Under the pieces are notes generated by a model that worked only from the letters and a program-made list of their open reading frames with translations, was not told the DNA's origin and did not search any database. From Photobacterium arenosum (lineage in GTDB: Bacteria > Pseudomonadota > Gammaproteobacteria > Enterobacterales > Vibrionaceae), in contig NZ_JACYTP010000006.1 in the NCBI RefSeq assembly GCF_014841115.1, positions 124,001 through 188,000 of the forward strand: 64,000 bases of DNA. The letters are read 5' to 3'. Shown piece after piece: positions 37,355-46,536 of the stretch. The position numbers and the translations under genes are program-made. Each line of letters opens with the position of its first letter. The first letter of the stretch is position 1.

Positions 37355-38869
37355 TCAGGCTGCAGCATGCGCCTTGGCATGTTGCGAAGCAATATACTCT
37401 GCCACCGCCTGTTGCTGCTCATCATTCAGATACAGCCCCAGTTTGCTGCGCCGCCACAGAGCATCGTCTGCGCTGACAACGAACTCACGGCTCATCAGGT
37501 AATCGAGTTCTCTGGCGTAAAAACCTTCGCCAAAATGCTGCCCCATTTCCGCTTCGCTGCTGACACCTTCCAGTATCTGCCAGCTCATGATCCCGTAATT
37601 CGTTGCCATGCGATCTGCGGTAAATGTGCTCATCCAGATAAAACGGTTGCGTAGATCAGCACTGAGACGCTCACGGTCAAAATCCGCCTCGCCGCCGGGC
37701 AGGCAGGCTTGCGCCGTCCAGGCCGGTCCCATGTCCGGGAAGAAAGGTGCCAGCTTGCGCAGTGCCGATTCCGCCAGCTTGCGATAGGTGGTCAGCTTAC
37801 CGCCAAACACAGACAGCAAGGGCGGCTGAGAGCCTTCCTGTTCCAGTTCCAGGGTGTAATCACGGGTCACGGCTTGCGGTGAGTCTGACTCGTCATCACA
37901 CAGCGGACGGACACCGGAGTAAGTCCATACCACATCCTGACGCTGCAGCTTGTGCTTAAAGTGATCGTTGTACACGTTGAGCAGGTAGCGGATTTCGTCT
38001 TCATCAATCGCCACCTTACGCGGGTCACCGTGATATTCCACATCTGTGGTACCAACAATGGAGAATCTGTCCAGATACGGAATCACAAATACGATTCGAT
38101 TATCTTCGTTTTGCAGAATGTAGGCCTGAGGCTCATCGTGCACGCGCGGTACCACTATGTGCGAACCTTTGATCAGGCGAATATTGCGTGGCGACGGGGT
38201 ATCCAGGCTGGTGTCATAAAAGGTTTTCACCCAAGGGCCGGCCGCGTTCACCAGTGCATGCGAGCGACGGATGAAACGCTCGCCGGTCTGACTATCGAGC
38301 ACAGTCACTTGCCACAGCTCGCCGTCACGCTCGGCCTTTTCAACACGGCAGCGGTTACGGACTTCACCGCCACGGGCCGCAGTTTCCATCGCATTTAAGA
38401 TAACCAGTCGGGCATCATCGACCCAGCAGTCTGAATATTCAAAGCCGCGGGTAATTTCAGGCACCAGGGCGGAATCCGCGCCAAAGCGTAATCCTTCACT
38501 GGCTGGCAGCGTGGTGCGTTTTCCTAAGTGATCATACAAAAACAAGCCAGCCCGAATCATCCAGGCAGGACGCAGGTGCGGCCGGTGCGGCAGGCGAAAA
38601 CGCATTGGCCGGGCAATATGCGGGATCTTGCGCAGCAGAACTTCTCGCTCTGCCAGGGCTTCGCCAACCAGACGAAACTCGTAATGCTCAAGATAGCGCA
38701 GACCCCCGTGGATCAGCTTTGAACTGGCAGACGACGTCGCAGATGCAAAATCATCGGCTTCAAACAATGCCACTTTCAATCCGCGACCTGCGGCATCTGC
38801 GGCAATACCCGCGCCGTTAATGCCACCCCCTACGACGATAATATCCAGAATCTCATTTGCTGCTGTCAT
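37355..38869 (-). CDS. glpD: aerobic glycerol-3-phosphate dehydrogenase
   Basis: A membrane-associated FAD enzyme that oxidises glycerol 3-phosphate to dihydroxyacetone phosphate and reduces ubiquinone. It opens DIIVVGGGINGAGIAADAAGRGLKVALFEADDFASATSS, the FAD-binding loop, and continues with KLIHGGLRYLEHYEFRLV. Length is 504 residues from the ATG at 38869, which has AGGTGA upstream; a GTG 9 bases earlier is possible. It is convergent with the FliL-like gene. A GlpR-type operator lies upstream. Confidence 0.96.
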   Translation of the reverse strand: MTAANEILDIIVVGGGINGAGIAADAAGRGLKVALFEADDFASATSSASSKLIHGGLRYLEHYEFRLVGEALAEREVLLRKIPHIARPMRFRLPHRPHLRPAWMIRAGLFLYDHLGKRTTLPASEGLRFGADSALVPEITRGFEYSDCWVDDARLVILNAMETAARGGEVRNRCRVEKAERDGELWQVTVLDSQTGERFIRRSHALVNAAGPWVKTFYDTSLDTPSPRNIRLIKGSHIVVPRVHDEPQAYILQNEDNRIVFVIPYLDRFSIVGTTDVEYHGDPRKVAIDEDEIRYLLNVYNDHFKHKLQRQDVVWTYSGVRPLCDDESDSPQAVTRDYTLELEQEGSQPPLLSVFGGKLTTYRKLAESALRKLAPFFPDMGPAWTAQACLPGGEADFDRERLSADLRNRFIWMSTFTADRMATNYGIMSWQILEGVSSEAEMGQHFGEGFYARELDYLMSREFVVSADDALWRRSKLGLYLNDEQQQAVAEYIASQHAKAHAAA

Positions 38870-38966
38870 GCCTTTCACCTGTGCCTTAACTGCGCTGCGC
38901 TCTTACCGAATGCATTTCCTCTCTGCTTATATTAGGACATGCATTCGAAAGTGTTCACTTTGTATA

Positions 38967-38986
38967 AATGTTCGATATCGCTCAAT
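38967..38986 (-). promoter_or_regulatory. candidate GlpR operator before glpD
   Basis: AATGTTCGATATCGCTCAAT matches the left half of the GlpR palindrome (ATGTTCG) and part of the right half. Two weaker half-site look-alikes are seen near 38941 and 39021. GlpR bound here would repress glpD until glycerol 3-phosphate is present. It lies about 100 bases upstream of glpD. Confidence 0.55.
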
Positions 38987-39054
38987 ATAGCCAATTGGAA
39001 AGCGAATATCATCCTTTTTATGCTCGAAAAATGACACTGATATGATCATACGCA

Positions 39055-39083
39055 CAAAAAAAGCTGCCTTATCAGGCAGCTTT
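39055..39083 (-). terminator. terminator of the glpEGR operon
   Basis: AAAGCTGCC and GGCAGCTTT form a 9-bp stem with a 6-base loop. On the minus strand it ends in a T run (39055-39062). It lies about 70 bases after the glpR stop. Confidence 0.8.
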
Positions 39084-39120
39084 CCGAGAATGTGCAGGCA
39101 GATTAATGCTCGCCGCGACC

Positions 39121-39144
39121 GTTATGAGCGAAAACGCTCATAAC
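39121..39144 (-). other. perfect hairpin just after glpR
   Basis: GTTATGAGCG and CGCTCATAAC form a 10-bp stem with an AAAA loop, starting 9 bases beyond the glpR stop. There is no T run, so it is probably not a terminator. It could stabilise the mRNA end or bind a protein. It sits upstream of the true terminator. Confidence 0.55.
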
Positions 39145-39152
39145 AAGGACTG

Positions 39153-39917
39153 TCAGTCGATTATGATTTCGAGATGGGTATCCAGCTCTGTCATCCGCTT
39201 GGCCAGCGGCTCTGGTGGTGTTTTATTGGTGAACAGCATATCAATCTGGCTGATATCACCCAGATTCACCATGGCATTGCGGCCGAATTTCGTGTGATCG
39301 ACACCCAGCATGACACAGCGGCTGTTTTCTATAATGGCTTGTTTTACCCGTACTTCGTGATAATCGAAATCCAGCAGGGAGCCATCGAGATCAATGCCGC
39401 TGATCCCTATGATGCCAAAATCCAGACGGAACTGAGAGATGAAATCCAGGGTCGCTTCGCCCACTATGCCGCCGTCACGATTACGCACTTCACCACCGGC
39501 CAGAATCACCCGGAAATCATCTTTCCCGGTCAGAATACCGGCCACGTTCAGGTTATTGGTCACGATCCGCAAATCCGAGTGGTCCAGCAAGGCGCGTGCA
39601 ACCGCTTCCGGCGTGGTTCCTATATCAATGAACAGCGTGGCGCCGTCGGGGATATGCTTGACCATCGCCTGCGCGATACGATCTTTCTCGGCCAGTTGCA
39701 TCACTTTACGGGTTGTGTAGGAGGTGTTGACCGAGCTGGACGGCACAGTCGCCCCGCCGTGATGGCGCCGGATTTTATTCTCTTCGGCCAGCTCATTGAG
39801 ATCCCTGCGGATTGTTTGCGGGCTGACGTTAAAACGGGCAACCAGGTCATCGGTACTGACATAGCCCTGAGTTTTCACGAGATCGATGATCTCCTGATGA
39901 CGTTTGCTTTGCTTCAC
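39153..39917 (-). CDS. glpR: glycerol-3-phosphate regulon repressor GlpR
   Basis: A DeoR-family repressor of 254 residues. The N-terminal helix-turn-helix contains GYVSTDDLVARFNVSPQTIRRDLNELAE, and the sugar-phosphate isomerase-like domain contains TLFIDIGTTPEAVARALLDHS and ISGIDLDGSLLDFDYHEV. Translation probably starts at the GTG at 39917 (VKQSKRHQEII, like the enterobacterial protein), with AGGAG about 10 bases upstream. The longer frame to 39950 adds unrelated residues. It is third in the glpE-glpG-glpR order. Confidence 0.94.
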   Translation of the reverse strand: MKQSKRHQEIIDLVKTQGYVSTDDLVARFNVSPQTIRRDLNELAEENKIRRHHGGATVPSSSVNTSYTTRKVMQLAEKDRIAQAMVKHIPDGATLFIDIGTTPEAVARALLDHSDLRIVTNNLNVAGILTGKDDFRVILAGGEVRNRDGGIVGEATLDFISQFRLDFGIIGISGIDLDGSLLDFDYHEVRVKQAIIENSRCVMLGVDHTKFGRNAMVNLGDISQIDMLFTNKTPPEPLAKRMTELDTHLEIIID

Positions 39918-40040
39918 TGCTGTTACTGCTCCTGATTGACGAAGTTCCAATGACCGTAGTGGCCCGCTTTCCGGGCGTGCTCATCTTACTGGGCAATCGG
40001 TCTGGTTACTAGGTAAGTGATCCCACTCCTGGCTGAAACC

Positions 40041-40892
40041 TTAATGTGCCGAATCCGCCGGCTGTCGCAGATGCGCATCAACAAAGGCCAGCAGGCACCC
40101 TGAGATCAGCCCGAACAGATGCGCCATATTAGCCACTTCAAATCCCATCACGCCGACGAAACCTAAAACCAGCCAGACCAGCATAAAGACGACATAGCCA
40201 TTGGGAATAGTGAGGCCCCGCGATGGTGCCAGCCAGCCCAGCCACCACAGGTAGCCCATCAGCGCGTAAACCACCCCGGATAACCCGCCGAAGTTAGGGC
40301 CGTGGAACCAGAACTGTGCAAGGCCGGAGACCAGCGCGGAAACGATGAAGACTTCCAGTAACTTGCCGCTGCCGCTGTGCCGCTCAAGCCGTCCGCCCAG
40401 CACCCACCACCACAGACAGTTGAATATCACATGCAGTGCGGAGAAATGGATCAGGCTGTGAGACACATAGCGCCAGACTTCCCAGCTGTCTCCCTGCATG
40501 GTAGGAAAATGCAGCCAGTAAAAAAGCGGCGCCTGCCAGCCCAGCAACCAACCGCCGTATATGCCGACCGCCAGCACCATCACCAGCAGACAGACAGGAC
40601 CGGCACCCGATTTCACCATGTCAATCATACTGGGACTGTCATAGCGAAACGACGGTTGCTGACGGCGGTTAGCCACCTGCCAGGAGGCAGCCTGGTATTT
40701 CTGATCGTCAGGATGGCGGATAAACTGCTGCCACTCGGCTTCGGTTTCTACCTGGTGCGCTGGGTCAGACAACCAAATGGCAAACTGGCCGCCGGGTTCA
40801 GCGGCCAGGGTAAGTTCAATACCACGGGAGGCCATATAATCTATAAAGGCCTGTGCCATTCGGGGGTTATTGAGCACGGCGATGCGCTGCAT
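40041..40892 (-). CDS. glpG: rhomboid intramembrane serine protease GlpG
   Basis: A six-helix inner-membrane protease of 283 residues. The catalytic Ser lies in FGGLSGVVYALMGY and the His in EVANMAHLFGLISG. The oxyanion-region HVIFNCLWWWVLGGRLE is also present. The N-terminal 90 residues form the small cytosolic domain seen in GlpG. It lies about 120 bp before glpR and 70 bp after glpE. Confidence 0.95.
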   Translation of the reverse strand: MQRIAVLNNPRMAQAFIDYMASRGIELTLAAEPGGQFAIWLSDPAHQVETEAEWQQFIRHPDDQKYQAASWQVANRRQQPSFRYDSPSMIDMVKSGAGPVCLLVMVLAVGIYGGWLLGWQAPLFYWLHFPTMQGDSWEVWRYVSHSLIHFSALHVIFNCLWWWVLGGRLERHSGSGKLLEVFIVSALVSGLAQFWFHGPNFGGLSGVVYALMGYLWWLGWLAPSRGLTIPNGYVVFMLVWLVLGFVGVMGFEVANMAHLFGLISGCLLAFVDAHLRQPADSAH

Positions 40893-40962
40893 CTCAGACT
40901 CCCTGTTGAAATTTGTGCGCCGCAGGCGTCGCTGGCAAGCGCAGGATGATCATCTGGCTGAA

Positions 40963-41289
40963 TTACTGCTCAACACACGGATAAGCCTGACGGCGCCACG
41001 CTTCAAAGCCGCCGTCCATGCTGTACACGGTTTCATACCCCTGATTAATCAGATACTGGGCAGCACCCTGAGAGCTGATCCCATGGTAGCACATCACGAT
41101 CACCGGCTGCTCGAAGTCAACGTCATCCATAAAACTGACCATAGAGTCATTGGTCAGGTGAAAAGCAGACGCCGGATGAGATAAAGCGTGGGATTGAGGA
41201 TCGCGAATATCGACCAGTACCGCCTTAGTGTCGGACTGTTGTAATAATGCGTACGCTTGCTCAACCGAAATATGTTCAAACTGCTCCAT
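40963..41289 (-). CDS. glpE: thiosulfate sulfurtransferase GlpE
   Basis: A single-domain rhodanese of 108 residues that moves sulfur from thiosulfate to cyanide or a protein thiol. The active-site loop is [18 protein letters not shown], with the persulfide Cys at about residue 65. It is the first gene of glpE-glpG-glpR, read leftward. Confidence 0.94.
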   Translation of the reverse strand: MEQFEHISVEQAYALLQQSDTKAVLVDIRDPQSHALSHPASAFHLTNDSMVSFMDDVDFEQPVIVMCYHGISSQGAAQYLINQGYETVYSMDGGFEAWRRQAYPCVEQ

Positions 41290-41756
41290 GATGACCTCAT
41301 TCTGTAATTATCAATCGGGGTGCCAGCATCTGGCTGCGCTAATCCCCCTCATCACACGATCTTACACGACATGCTATCGACGCAAAAACCAGCAATGGTG
41401 GACCCAAGGGATCCTGCCGCATTCAGCACGGTATCCCCTACTCATTCAATGCCAGCCAGTATACTCAGTTACTCACAGCTTTGAAAAAAATCTGGCTGCC
41501 TTTTGCGTGCGGGCTTTGCCGAATATCCTTACAGGATCGAGAGTTAGTCAGGCTGGCTGGGCCAGCCAGTAGCCTGCTGATCATAGTTTCGCCAGCTGTG
41601 GAAAAAACTGTGAATAGCGTTGATAATGTGTTTCTGCCCAAAAGGATCCACTAGATATAGTAAAGATCCGATCAAAGCCTGTGGATAACATTTTCAGCCT
41701 CAGCCGGCTATACCAGCAGCCACTCAGCAAACCGCCATTCCATAGGTGTTCAGGCA
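41290..41756. other. intergenic region between glpE and the rpoH terminator
   Basis: No convincing gene. The segment would hold the glpE promoter and leader. It contains a strong hairpin at 41553-41569 (CTGGCTG / CAGCCAG, inside a wider CAGG...CCTG pairing). One perfect DnaA box (TTATCCACA on the minus strand) is at 41680-41688, and poorer boxes lie at 41597 and 41609. Two GGATCC palindromes are at 41409 and 41644, with two more just beyond the terminator. The longer frames here lack ribosome-binding sites and coding character. Confidence 0.6.
41680..41688 (-). promoter_or_regulatory. perfect DnaA box
   Basis: TTATCCACA on the minus strand matches the strongest DnaA-binding sequence. Similar but weaker sites in the same orientation lie at 41597, 41609 and 41799. 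A single box can arise by chance; the same-orientation group is more notable. Confidence 0.5.
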
Positions 41757-41782
41757 CAAAAAAACCGGCTCAAAGCCGGTTT
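41757..41782 (-). terminator. intrinsic terminator of rpoH
   Basis: AAACCGGCT and AGCCGGTTT form a 9-bp stem with a 3-base loop, followed on the minus strand by seven T. It lies about 80 bases after the rpoH stop. Confidence 0.85.
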
Positions 41783-41863
41783 CTTCATTCAATAAGTTTG
41801 TGGATAGAAAATCCAGCGACCCGCAGGGATCCTCATCCCAAGGATCCTGCACCATACGGATCG

Positions 41864-42724
41864 TTACAGCGCGTCACCGACGGCATCTTTCAACTTGCGC
41901 ATCGCGTTTTTCTCCAGCTGGCGGATTCGCTCGGCTGAGACACCATAATGATCAGCCAGATCCTGCAATGTGGACTTATCGTCCTCCAGCCAGCGTGAAC
42001 GCACGATATGCTGACTGCGGTCATCCAGATTCGCCAGTGCCAGTGACAGACGATTGTTGGCGTGATCTTCCCAGTTATTTTCTTCATAGCTGAGCGCCAC
42101 GTCAGATGACTTGTCTTCCAGAAAATACACAGGTGCTGTGTAGCTGTTTTCACGTTCGTCATCATCAGCCGGCATATCAAAGGTGGCATCCTGCGCGGCA
42201 AGACGGGACTCCATCTCACGCACTTCACTGGTTTCTACACCCAGTTGCTCGGCCACCATTTCGACTTCTTCATTGTTAAACCAGCCAAGGCGCTTTTTCG
42301 CCTTACGCAGGTTGAAGAACAGTTTACGCTGAGCCTTGGTGGTCGCGACTTTCACGATCCGCCAGTTACGCAGCACATACTCATGAATTTCAGCCTTGAT
42401 CCAATGGACAGCGAAAGACACCAGCCTGACACCCACTTCCGGGTTGAAGCGTTTTACCGCCTTCATCAGACCAATATTGCCTTCCTGAACCAGATCAGCC
42501 ATTGGCAGGCCATAACCTGTATAGCCGCGGGCAACATGGACTACAAAGCGCAGGTGCGACAATACCAGACTGCGGGCAGCCTCAATATCACCGTCATAAT
42601 GCAGACGCTCAGCTAACTCCCGCTCCTGCTCGGCTGTCAGCATCGGATGGCTGTTTACAGACCGGATATAGCCTTCCAGGCTATCAGCAGAAACTAAAGC
42701 TAATGAAGTCATCTCTTTTGTCAT
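41864..42724 (-). CDS. rpoH: heat-shock sigma factor RpoH (sigma-32)
   Basis: A 286-residue group 3 sigma factor that directs transcription of chaperone and protease genes. Region 2 reads [37 protein letters not shown], the RpoH box [15 protein letters not shown] is intact, and region 4 ends in [30 protein letters not shown]. It lies downstream of ftsX, all read leftward, as in enterics. A short hairpin is in its presumed leader. Confidence 0.97.
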   Translation of the reverse strand: MTKEMTSLALVSADSLEGYIRSVNSHPMLTAEQERELAERLHYDGDIEAARSLVLSHLRFVVHVARGYTGYGLPMADLVQEGNIGLMKAVKRFNPEVGVRLVSFAVHWIKAEIHEYVLRNWRIVKVATTKAQRKLFFNLRKAKKRLGWFNNEEVEMVAEQLGVETSEVREMESRLAAQDATFDMPADDDERENSYTAPVYFLEDKSSDVALSYEENNWEDHANNRLSLALANLDDRSQHIVRSRWLEDDKSTLQDLADHYGVSAERIRQLEKNAMRKLKDAVGDAL

Positions 42725-42749
42725 TCAAGTAACCCCTGTGGATGCTTTG

Positions 42750-42768
42750 CCAGGGCCAAATACCCTGG
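42750..42768 (-). other. hairpin in the presumed rpoH leader
   Basis: CCAGGG and CCCTGG form a 6-bp stem with a 7-base loop, about 25 bases upstream of the rpoH start. There is no T run, so it is unlikely to end ftsX transcription. The position would allow an effect on rpoH translation. Confidence 0.4.
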
Positions 42769-42872
42769 ACTTTCACCTAAATCAAGCAGCATTACACTGC
42801 CAGACCGACAATAATGCCTTCAATGCTGCACAAAATGCAAGCATGCGTAACCAATACGTAGAGTCTGATTCA

Positions 42873-43799
42873 TCACATTGGTTCAATTTCTTTTAAGTGT
42901 CTGCCGGCTGAAAGACGGGCTGCCAGTATGCCCAGCAGAGCCGATAAGAGAATGAGTAGCAGGCATTCATCCCAGGCCAGACCGGTTAGGTGGAAATCAC
43001 TGCCATACAAAGCGGCCAGCTTATCAACTGCACTTTCCAGTATAAAGCTTACCAGCGTAGTGAGCACTAACGCAGCCACCGAAGCCAATAAGCCATACCA
43101 GGCGCCTGTGTACAGAAATGGCCGCAGAATATACGTGTTGGTCGCCCCAACCAGTTTCATAACCTGCACCGCCTCTTTCTGATTTTGCAGCTGAAGACGC
43201 AGCGTATTACCCACTATCAGGAACACGGCCAACAGCATCAGGCCAGCCATGATCATGGTCAGCGTGACACTGAGTTGCTTGATGGCTTCAAGACGCTGCA
43301 GCCAGTCGCTGTCCAGCCGGACATCATCCACACCAGCCTGCTCACTGAGCTTGCGGGCCAGTATTTCCGCCTGGCTGCCCGACTGCCATTGCACCGACGG
43401 TTTGATAATCAGCACCGCCGGCAAGGGGTTATCATCCAGCAGGCTCAGGGCCTTGGCAAAGCCTGCGTGCTCACGGAATTCATCCAATCCCTGCTGAGGC
43501 GAGACATAATCCGCCGAACTGATTTCCGTCCAGCCCGCCAGACTCTCTCTCAGGGTGCGGGCGTCTGCATCGCCGGCACCCGGCGCCATATAAACAGTCA
43601 GCTGAGTCGGGTTCTGCCAGGCCTGGCTGACAATCGCAATATTCTTTGCCGCCAGATAAAAACAGGCCGGTAAGGTCAGGGCAAAGGCCAGCACTGCCAG
43701 CGTCAGGACATTGCCCACCGGACGGCGCCATAGATCAGTGAGTGCCTGCTTACCCACCTGACGCTGGACAGAGAACCAGCTTTGAGCTTTACGCGCCAT
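42873..43799 (-). CDS. ftsX: cell-division ABC-like permease FtsX
   Basis: A four-helix inner-membrane protein of 308 residues. With FtsE it activates periplasmic amidases at the division site through EnvC. It has an N-terminal cytoplasmic part (QALTDLWRRPVGNVLTLAVLAFALTLPACFYL begins helix 1), a large periplasmic loop, and a C-terminal three-helix FtsX domain containing QLQNQKEAVQVMKLVGATNTYI. The ATG at 43799 lies inside the end of ftsE (11-base overlap) behind GAGG. A longer frame to 43835 has no family match. Confidence 0.95.
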   Translation of the reverse strand: MARKAQSWFSVQRQVGKQALTDLWRRPVGNVLTLAVLAFALTLPACFYLAAKNIAIVSQAWQNPTQLTVYMAPGAGDADARTLRESLAGWTEISSADYVSPQQGLDEFREHAGFAKALSLLDDNPLPAVLIIKPSVQWQSGSQAEILARKLSEQAGVDDVRLDSDWLQRLEAIKQLSVTLTMIMAGLMLLAVFLIVGNTLRLQLQNQKEAVQVMKLVGATNTYILRPFLYTGAWYGLLASVAALVLTTLVSFILESAVDKLAALYGSDFHLTGLAWDECLLLILLSALLGILAARLSAGRHLKEIEPM

Positions 43800-44457
43800 A
43801 CGCCACCTCGCGCAAACTGCCCTGGTGTAAATCAAGCCGTCTGTAACTGTGACGGCTTAATAAAGAGGTGTCGTGGGTGGCCATCAGTACACTCACCCCG
43901 ACCCGGTTAAATTCGGCAAACAGTCCCATCATCTGCTGGGACAGATCGGCATCCAGATTCCCGGTCGGTTCATCCGCCAGTACCACCAGCGGCTTATTGA
44001 CCACGGCCCGGGCAATCCCGACCCGCTGCTGTTCCCCGCCGGACAGCTGAATCGGCAGGCATTGTGCTTTATCCAGCAGGCCGACTTTATCCAGCGCGGC
44101 GGAAACCCGTCGCTTCACATCACCGGCCGGAGACTGGGCGATTTGCAGTGGCAGCGCCACATTGTCAAACACAGTCCGGTCCATCAGCAGTCTGTGATCC
44201 TGAAAAATCATCCCGATGTGACGGCGAAGAAAAGGAATCTGATGGCTGTCTATCCGGGTAATATCATGATCATTGAAGAAAATCCGGCCATCACTCGGCC
44301 GTTCAACCGCGGCGATCAGTTTCAACAGCGTGCTTTTACCGGCACCGGAATGGCCGGTGAGAAAAGCCATCTCACCTTTTCCCAGATGGAAATCCACTTT
44401 TTGCAGGGCCTGGCGACCGCCCCGATATGCTTTACTGACCTGCTGAAACCGAATCAC
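43789..44457 (-). CDS. ftsE: cell-division ATPase FtsE
   Basis: An ABC ATPase of 222 residues, the partner of FtsX. Walker A is GHSGAGKST, the signature is LSGGEQQRVGIARA, and Walker B is VVLADEPTGNLD, with a switch His in MATHD. It starts 2 bases after the ftsY stop. The ftsY-ftsE-ftsX-rpoH order is the standard one. Confidence 0.97.
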   Translation of the reverse strand: MIRFQQVSKAYRGGRQALQKVDFHLGKGEMAFLTGHSGAGKSTLLKLIAAVERPSDGRIFFNDHDITRIDSHQIPFLRRHIGMIFQDHRLLMDRTVFDNVALPLQIAQSPAGDVKRRVSAALDKVGLLDKAQCLPIQLSGGEQQRVGIARAVVNKPLVVLADEPTGNLDADLSQQMMGLFAEFNRVGVSVLMATHDTSLLSRHSYRRLDLHQGSLREVAYGA

Positions 44458-44459
44458 AG

Positions 44460-45749
44460 TTAATCCTCGTCGCTGAACAGAGCCTCAATAAATTCCTGGG
44501 CGGCAAAAGGACGCAAATCTTCAATACCTTCACCAATACCAATGTAACGGATAGGGATATTGAATTGATCTGCGATGGCAAAAATTACACCACCCTTAGC
44601 CGTGCCATCCAGTTTGGTCAGTGTAATACCAGATACTGGTGCCACTTCACTGAACAGTTTGGCCTGACTGATCGCATTCTGGCCAGTACCGGCATCAACG
44701 GTCAGCATAATTTCGTGCGGCGCCAGCGGATCTATTTTCTGCATCACCCGGACAATCTTACGCAGCTCTTCCATCAGATTGCCTTTGTTCTGCAGACGGC
44801 CGGCAGTATCGGCAATCACCACATCGACATTGCGTGCTTTGGCTGACTCAATCGCATCGTAGATCACTGAAGCACTGTCGGCACCGGTATGCTGGGCGAC
44901 CACAGGCACGTTATTACGATCGCCCCACACTTGCAGCTGCTCTACCGCCGCGGCACGGAAGGTATCCCCAGCGGCCAGCATGACTGACAGCCCCTGCTGC
45001 TGGAATTGCTTGGCCAGCTTACCGATAGTGGTGGTTTTACCTACGCCATTCACACCCACCATTAAAATCACATAAGGCTTGCGGCTGGTATCAATCACCA
45101 GTGGCTGCTCAACTTTTGCCAGCATCTCACTCAGCTCGTCTTTCAGCAGACCGTACAGGGCCTCGCCGTCTTTGAGCTGTTTGCGGTCGGCTTTTTCGGT
45201 CAGGTTTTCGATAATCTTGAGCGTGGTGTCCATACCGACATCTGCCACCAGCAGCTGCTCTTCCAGCTCTTCAAACAGATCATCATCAATCTGCTTGCCC
45301 CGGAATAAACCGAAGAAGCCAGCCCCTAGATTATTGCGGGTTTTCTTCAGCCCTTTCATCAGCCGGGCAAAGAAACCCTCGCGCTGCGGTTTTTCCTGCA
45401 CCGCCGGCTCCTCAGAAACAAGGGCCGGTTCAGCCGCGGCTTGCAGGCTTGGTGGCTGTGCATCTTCTTCTGCCGGCCGGATCTGTGTATCTGCCTCGAC
45501 ATCCAGATGCACACTCTGCTCAGGCAATTCAGGCTCAGCGTCGCGGTGCGTCAGCGGGGCTTCCGCATCCGCCATGTCCTGATGAGGTGGACCCGACTCC
45601 TCTGCAGAAGCAGGCTGCGTTTGTGCCTCCTGAGTCTGTTCCGGCTCTATGGTCTCTTCTTGCGGTTTATGTTGTTCTTTTTGCTCGGTTTGTTCTTCTT
45701 CACCAAACCCCAGCCATGAAAATAATCCGCGCTTCTTTTTTTCTGCCAT
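44460..45749 (-). CDS. ftsY: signal recognition particle receptor FtsY
   Basis: An SRP receptor GTPase of 429 residues that docks ribosome-SRP complexes at the membrane. The first 130 residues are acidic and rich in Glu, Gln and Pro. The NG domain then has GVNGVGKTTTIGKLA (G1), DTAGR (G3), and TKLDGTAKGG (G4). The ATG at 45749 has AGGA 8 bases upstream; a TTG two codons earlier is less likely. It is divergent from rsmD. Confidence 0.96.
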   Translation of the reverse strand: MAEKKKRGLFSWLGFGEEEQTEQKEQHKPQEETIEPEQTQEAQTQPASAEESGPPHQDMADAEAPLTHRDAEPELPEQSVHLDVEADTQIRPAEEDAQPPSLQAAAEPALVSEEPAVQEKPQREGFFARLMKGLKKTRNNLGAGFFGLFRGKQIDDDLFEELEEQLLVADVGMDTTLKIIENLTEKADRKQLKDGEALYGLLKDELSEMLAKVEQPLVIDTSRKPYVILMVGVNGVGKTTTIGKLAKQFQQQGLSVMLAAGDTFRAAAVEQLQVWGDRNNVPVVAQHTGADSASVIYDAIESAKARNVDVVIADTAGRLQNKGNLMEELRKIVRVMQKIDPLAPHEIMLTVDAGTGQNAISQAKLFSEVAPVSGITLTKLDGTAKGGVIFAIADQFNIPIRYIGIGEGIEDLRPFAAQEFIEALFSDED

Positions 45750-45930
45750 TGGCAAATCCTAGACATTGATTGGTACAATTTACGGCCTGAAAATAAAGGG
45801 CCTGTTTATCTTTGGGCTTGCCAGCTTAGTAGGCCTGGCGAACATAACCAATCGTCAGGGTAACAACGAACAAACACAAAGATAATCAGGCCCATGTATA
45901 CTACCACTTTCTCTACGGTCGAAGAAATGT

Positions 45931-46536
45931 ATGACTAGACGTAAGACGCATTCCGGACACAAAGCTAACCCGCCCAGCCAGGCAGGCTTTGTACGTATCA
46001 TCAGTGGCCGCTGGCGAGGACGTAAACTGCCGGTCCACGATGTTGCCGGGTTACGCCCGACAACCGACCGTGTCAAAGAAACCGTTTTTAACTGGCTTGC
46101 CCCGGATATCCACGGCTCACGATGTCTGGATCTCTTTGCCGGCAGCGGCAGCCTTGGTCTTGAAGCTTTATCGCGTGGTGCGGAGCACCTGACACTGCTG
46201 GAGCTAGACACGAAAGCCGCCAGTCAGCTGAAGCGTAATCTGGACACCTTAGAGACAGATAAAGCTGAGCTGCATCAGACCGACAGCCTGTCTTTTCTCA
46301 ATAAACCGGGGTCGGCTTTTGATCTGGTGTTTATTGATCCGCCTTTTCGGCGCGACATGCTGCCGGAGGTGATTCGCCTGCTGGAAGCCAATGGCTGGCT
46401 GACCCCGCAAGCCCTGATTTATCTGGAAGCAGAAAAAGAACTGGGACTGCCTGATACGCCCGAACACTGGCAGCTCATCAAAGAAAAATCGGCGGGACAA
46501 GTTTGCTACCGCCTGTATCAAAGAGAGGAAATATGA
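45931..46536 (+). CDS. rsmD: 16S rRNA (guanine-966-N2)-methyltransferase RsmD
   Basis: A 201-residue SAM-dependent enzyme that methylates G966 of 16S rRNA. The sequence shows RIISGRWRGRKLPV, RPTTDRVKETVFNWL, the SAM loop CLDLFAGSGSLGLEALSRG, and the catalytic FIDPPF. The stop overlaps the next start (ATGA). It is divergent from ftsY, as in E. coli. Confidence 0.96.
   Translation: MTRRKTHSGHKANPPSQAGFVRIISGRWRGRKLPVHDVAGLRPTTDRVKETVFNWLAPDIHGSRCLDLFAGSGSLGLEALSRGAEHLTLLELDTKAASQLKRNLDTLETDKAELHQTDSLSFLNKPGSAFDLVFIDPPFRRDMLPEVIRLLEANGWLTPQALIYLEAEKELGLPDTPEHWQLIKEKSAGQVCYRLYQREEI

Noticed and set aside
41228..41572. A plus-strand frame across glpE start and the spacer
   Set aside because: No ribosome-binding site, overlap with the glpE start, and no coding character.
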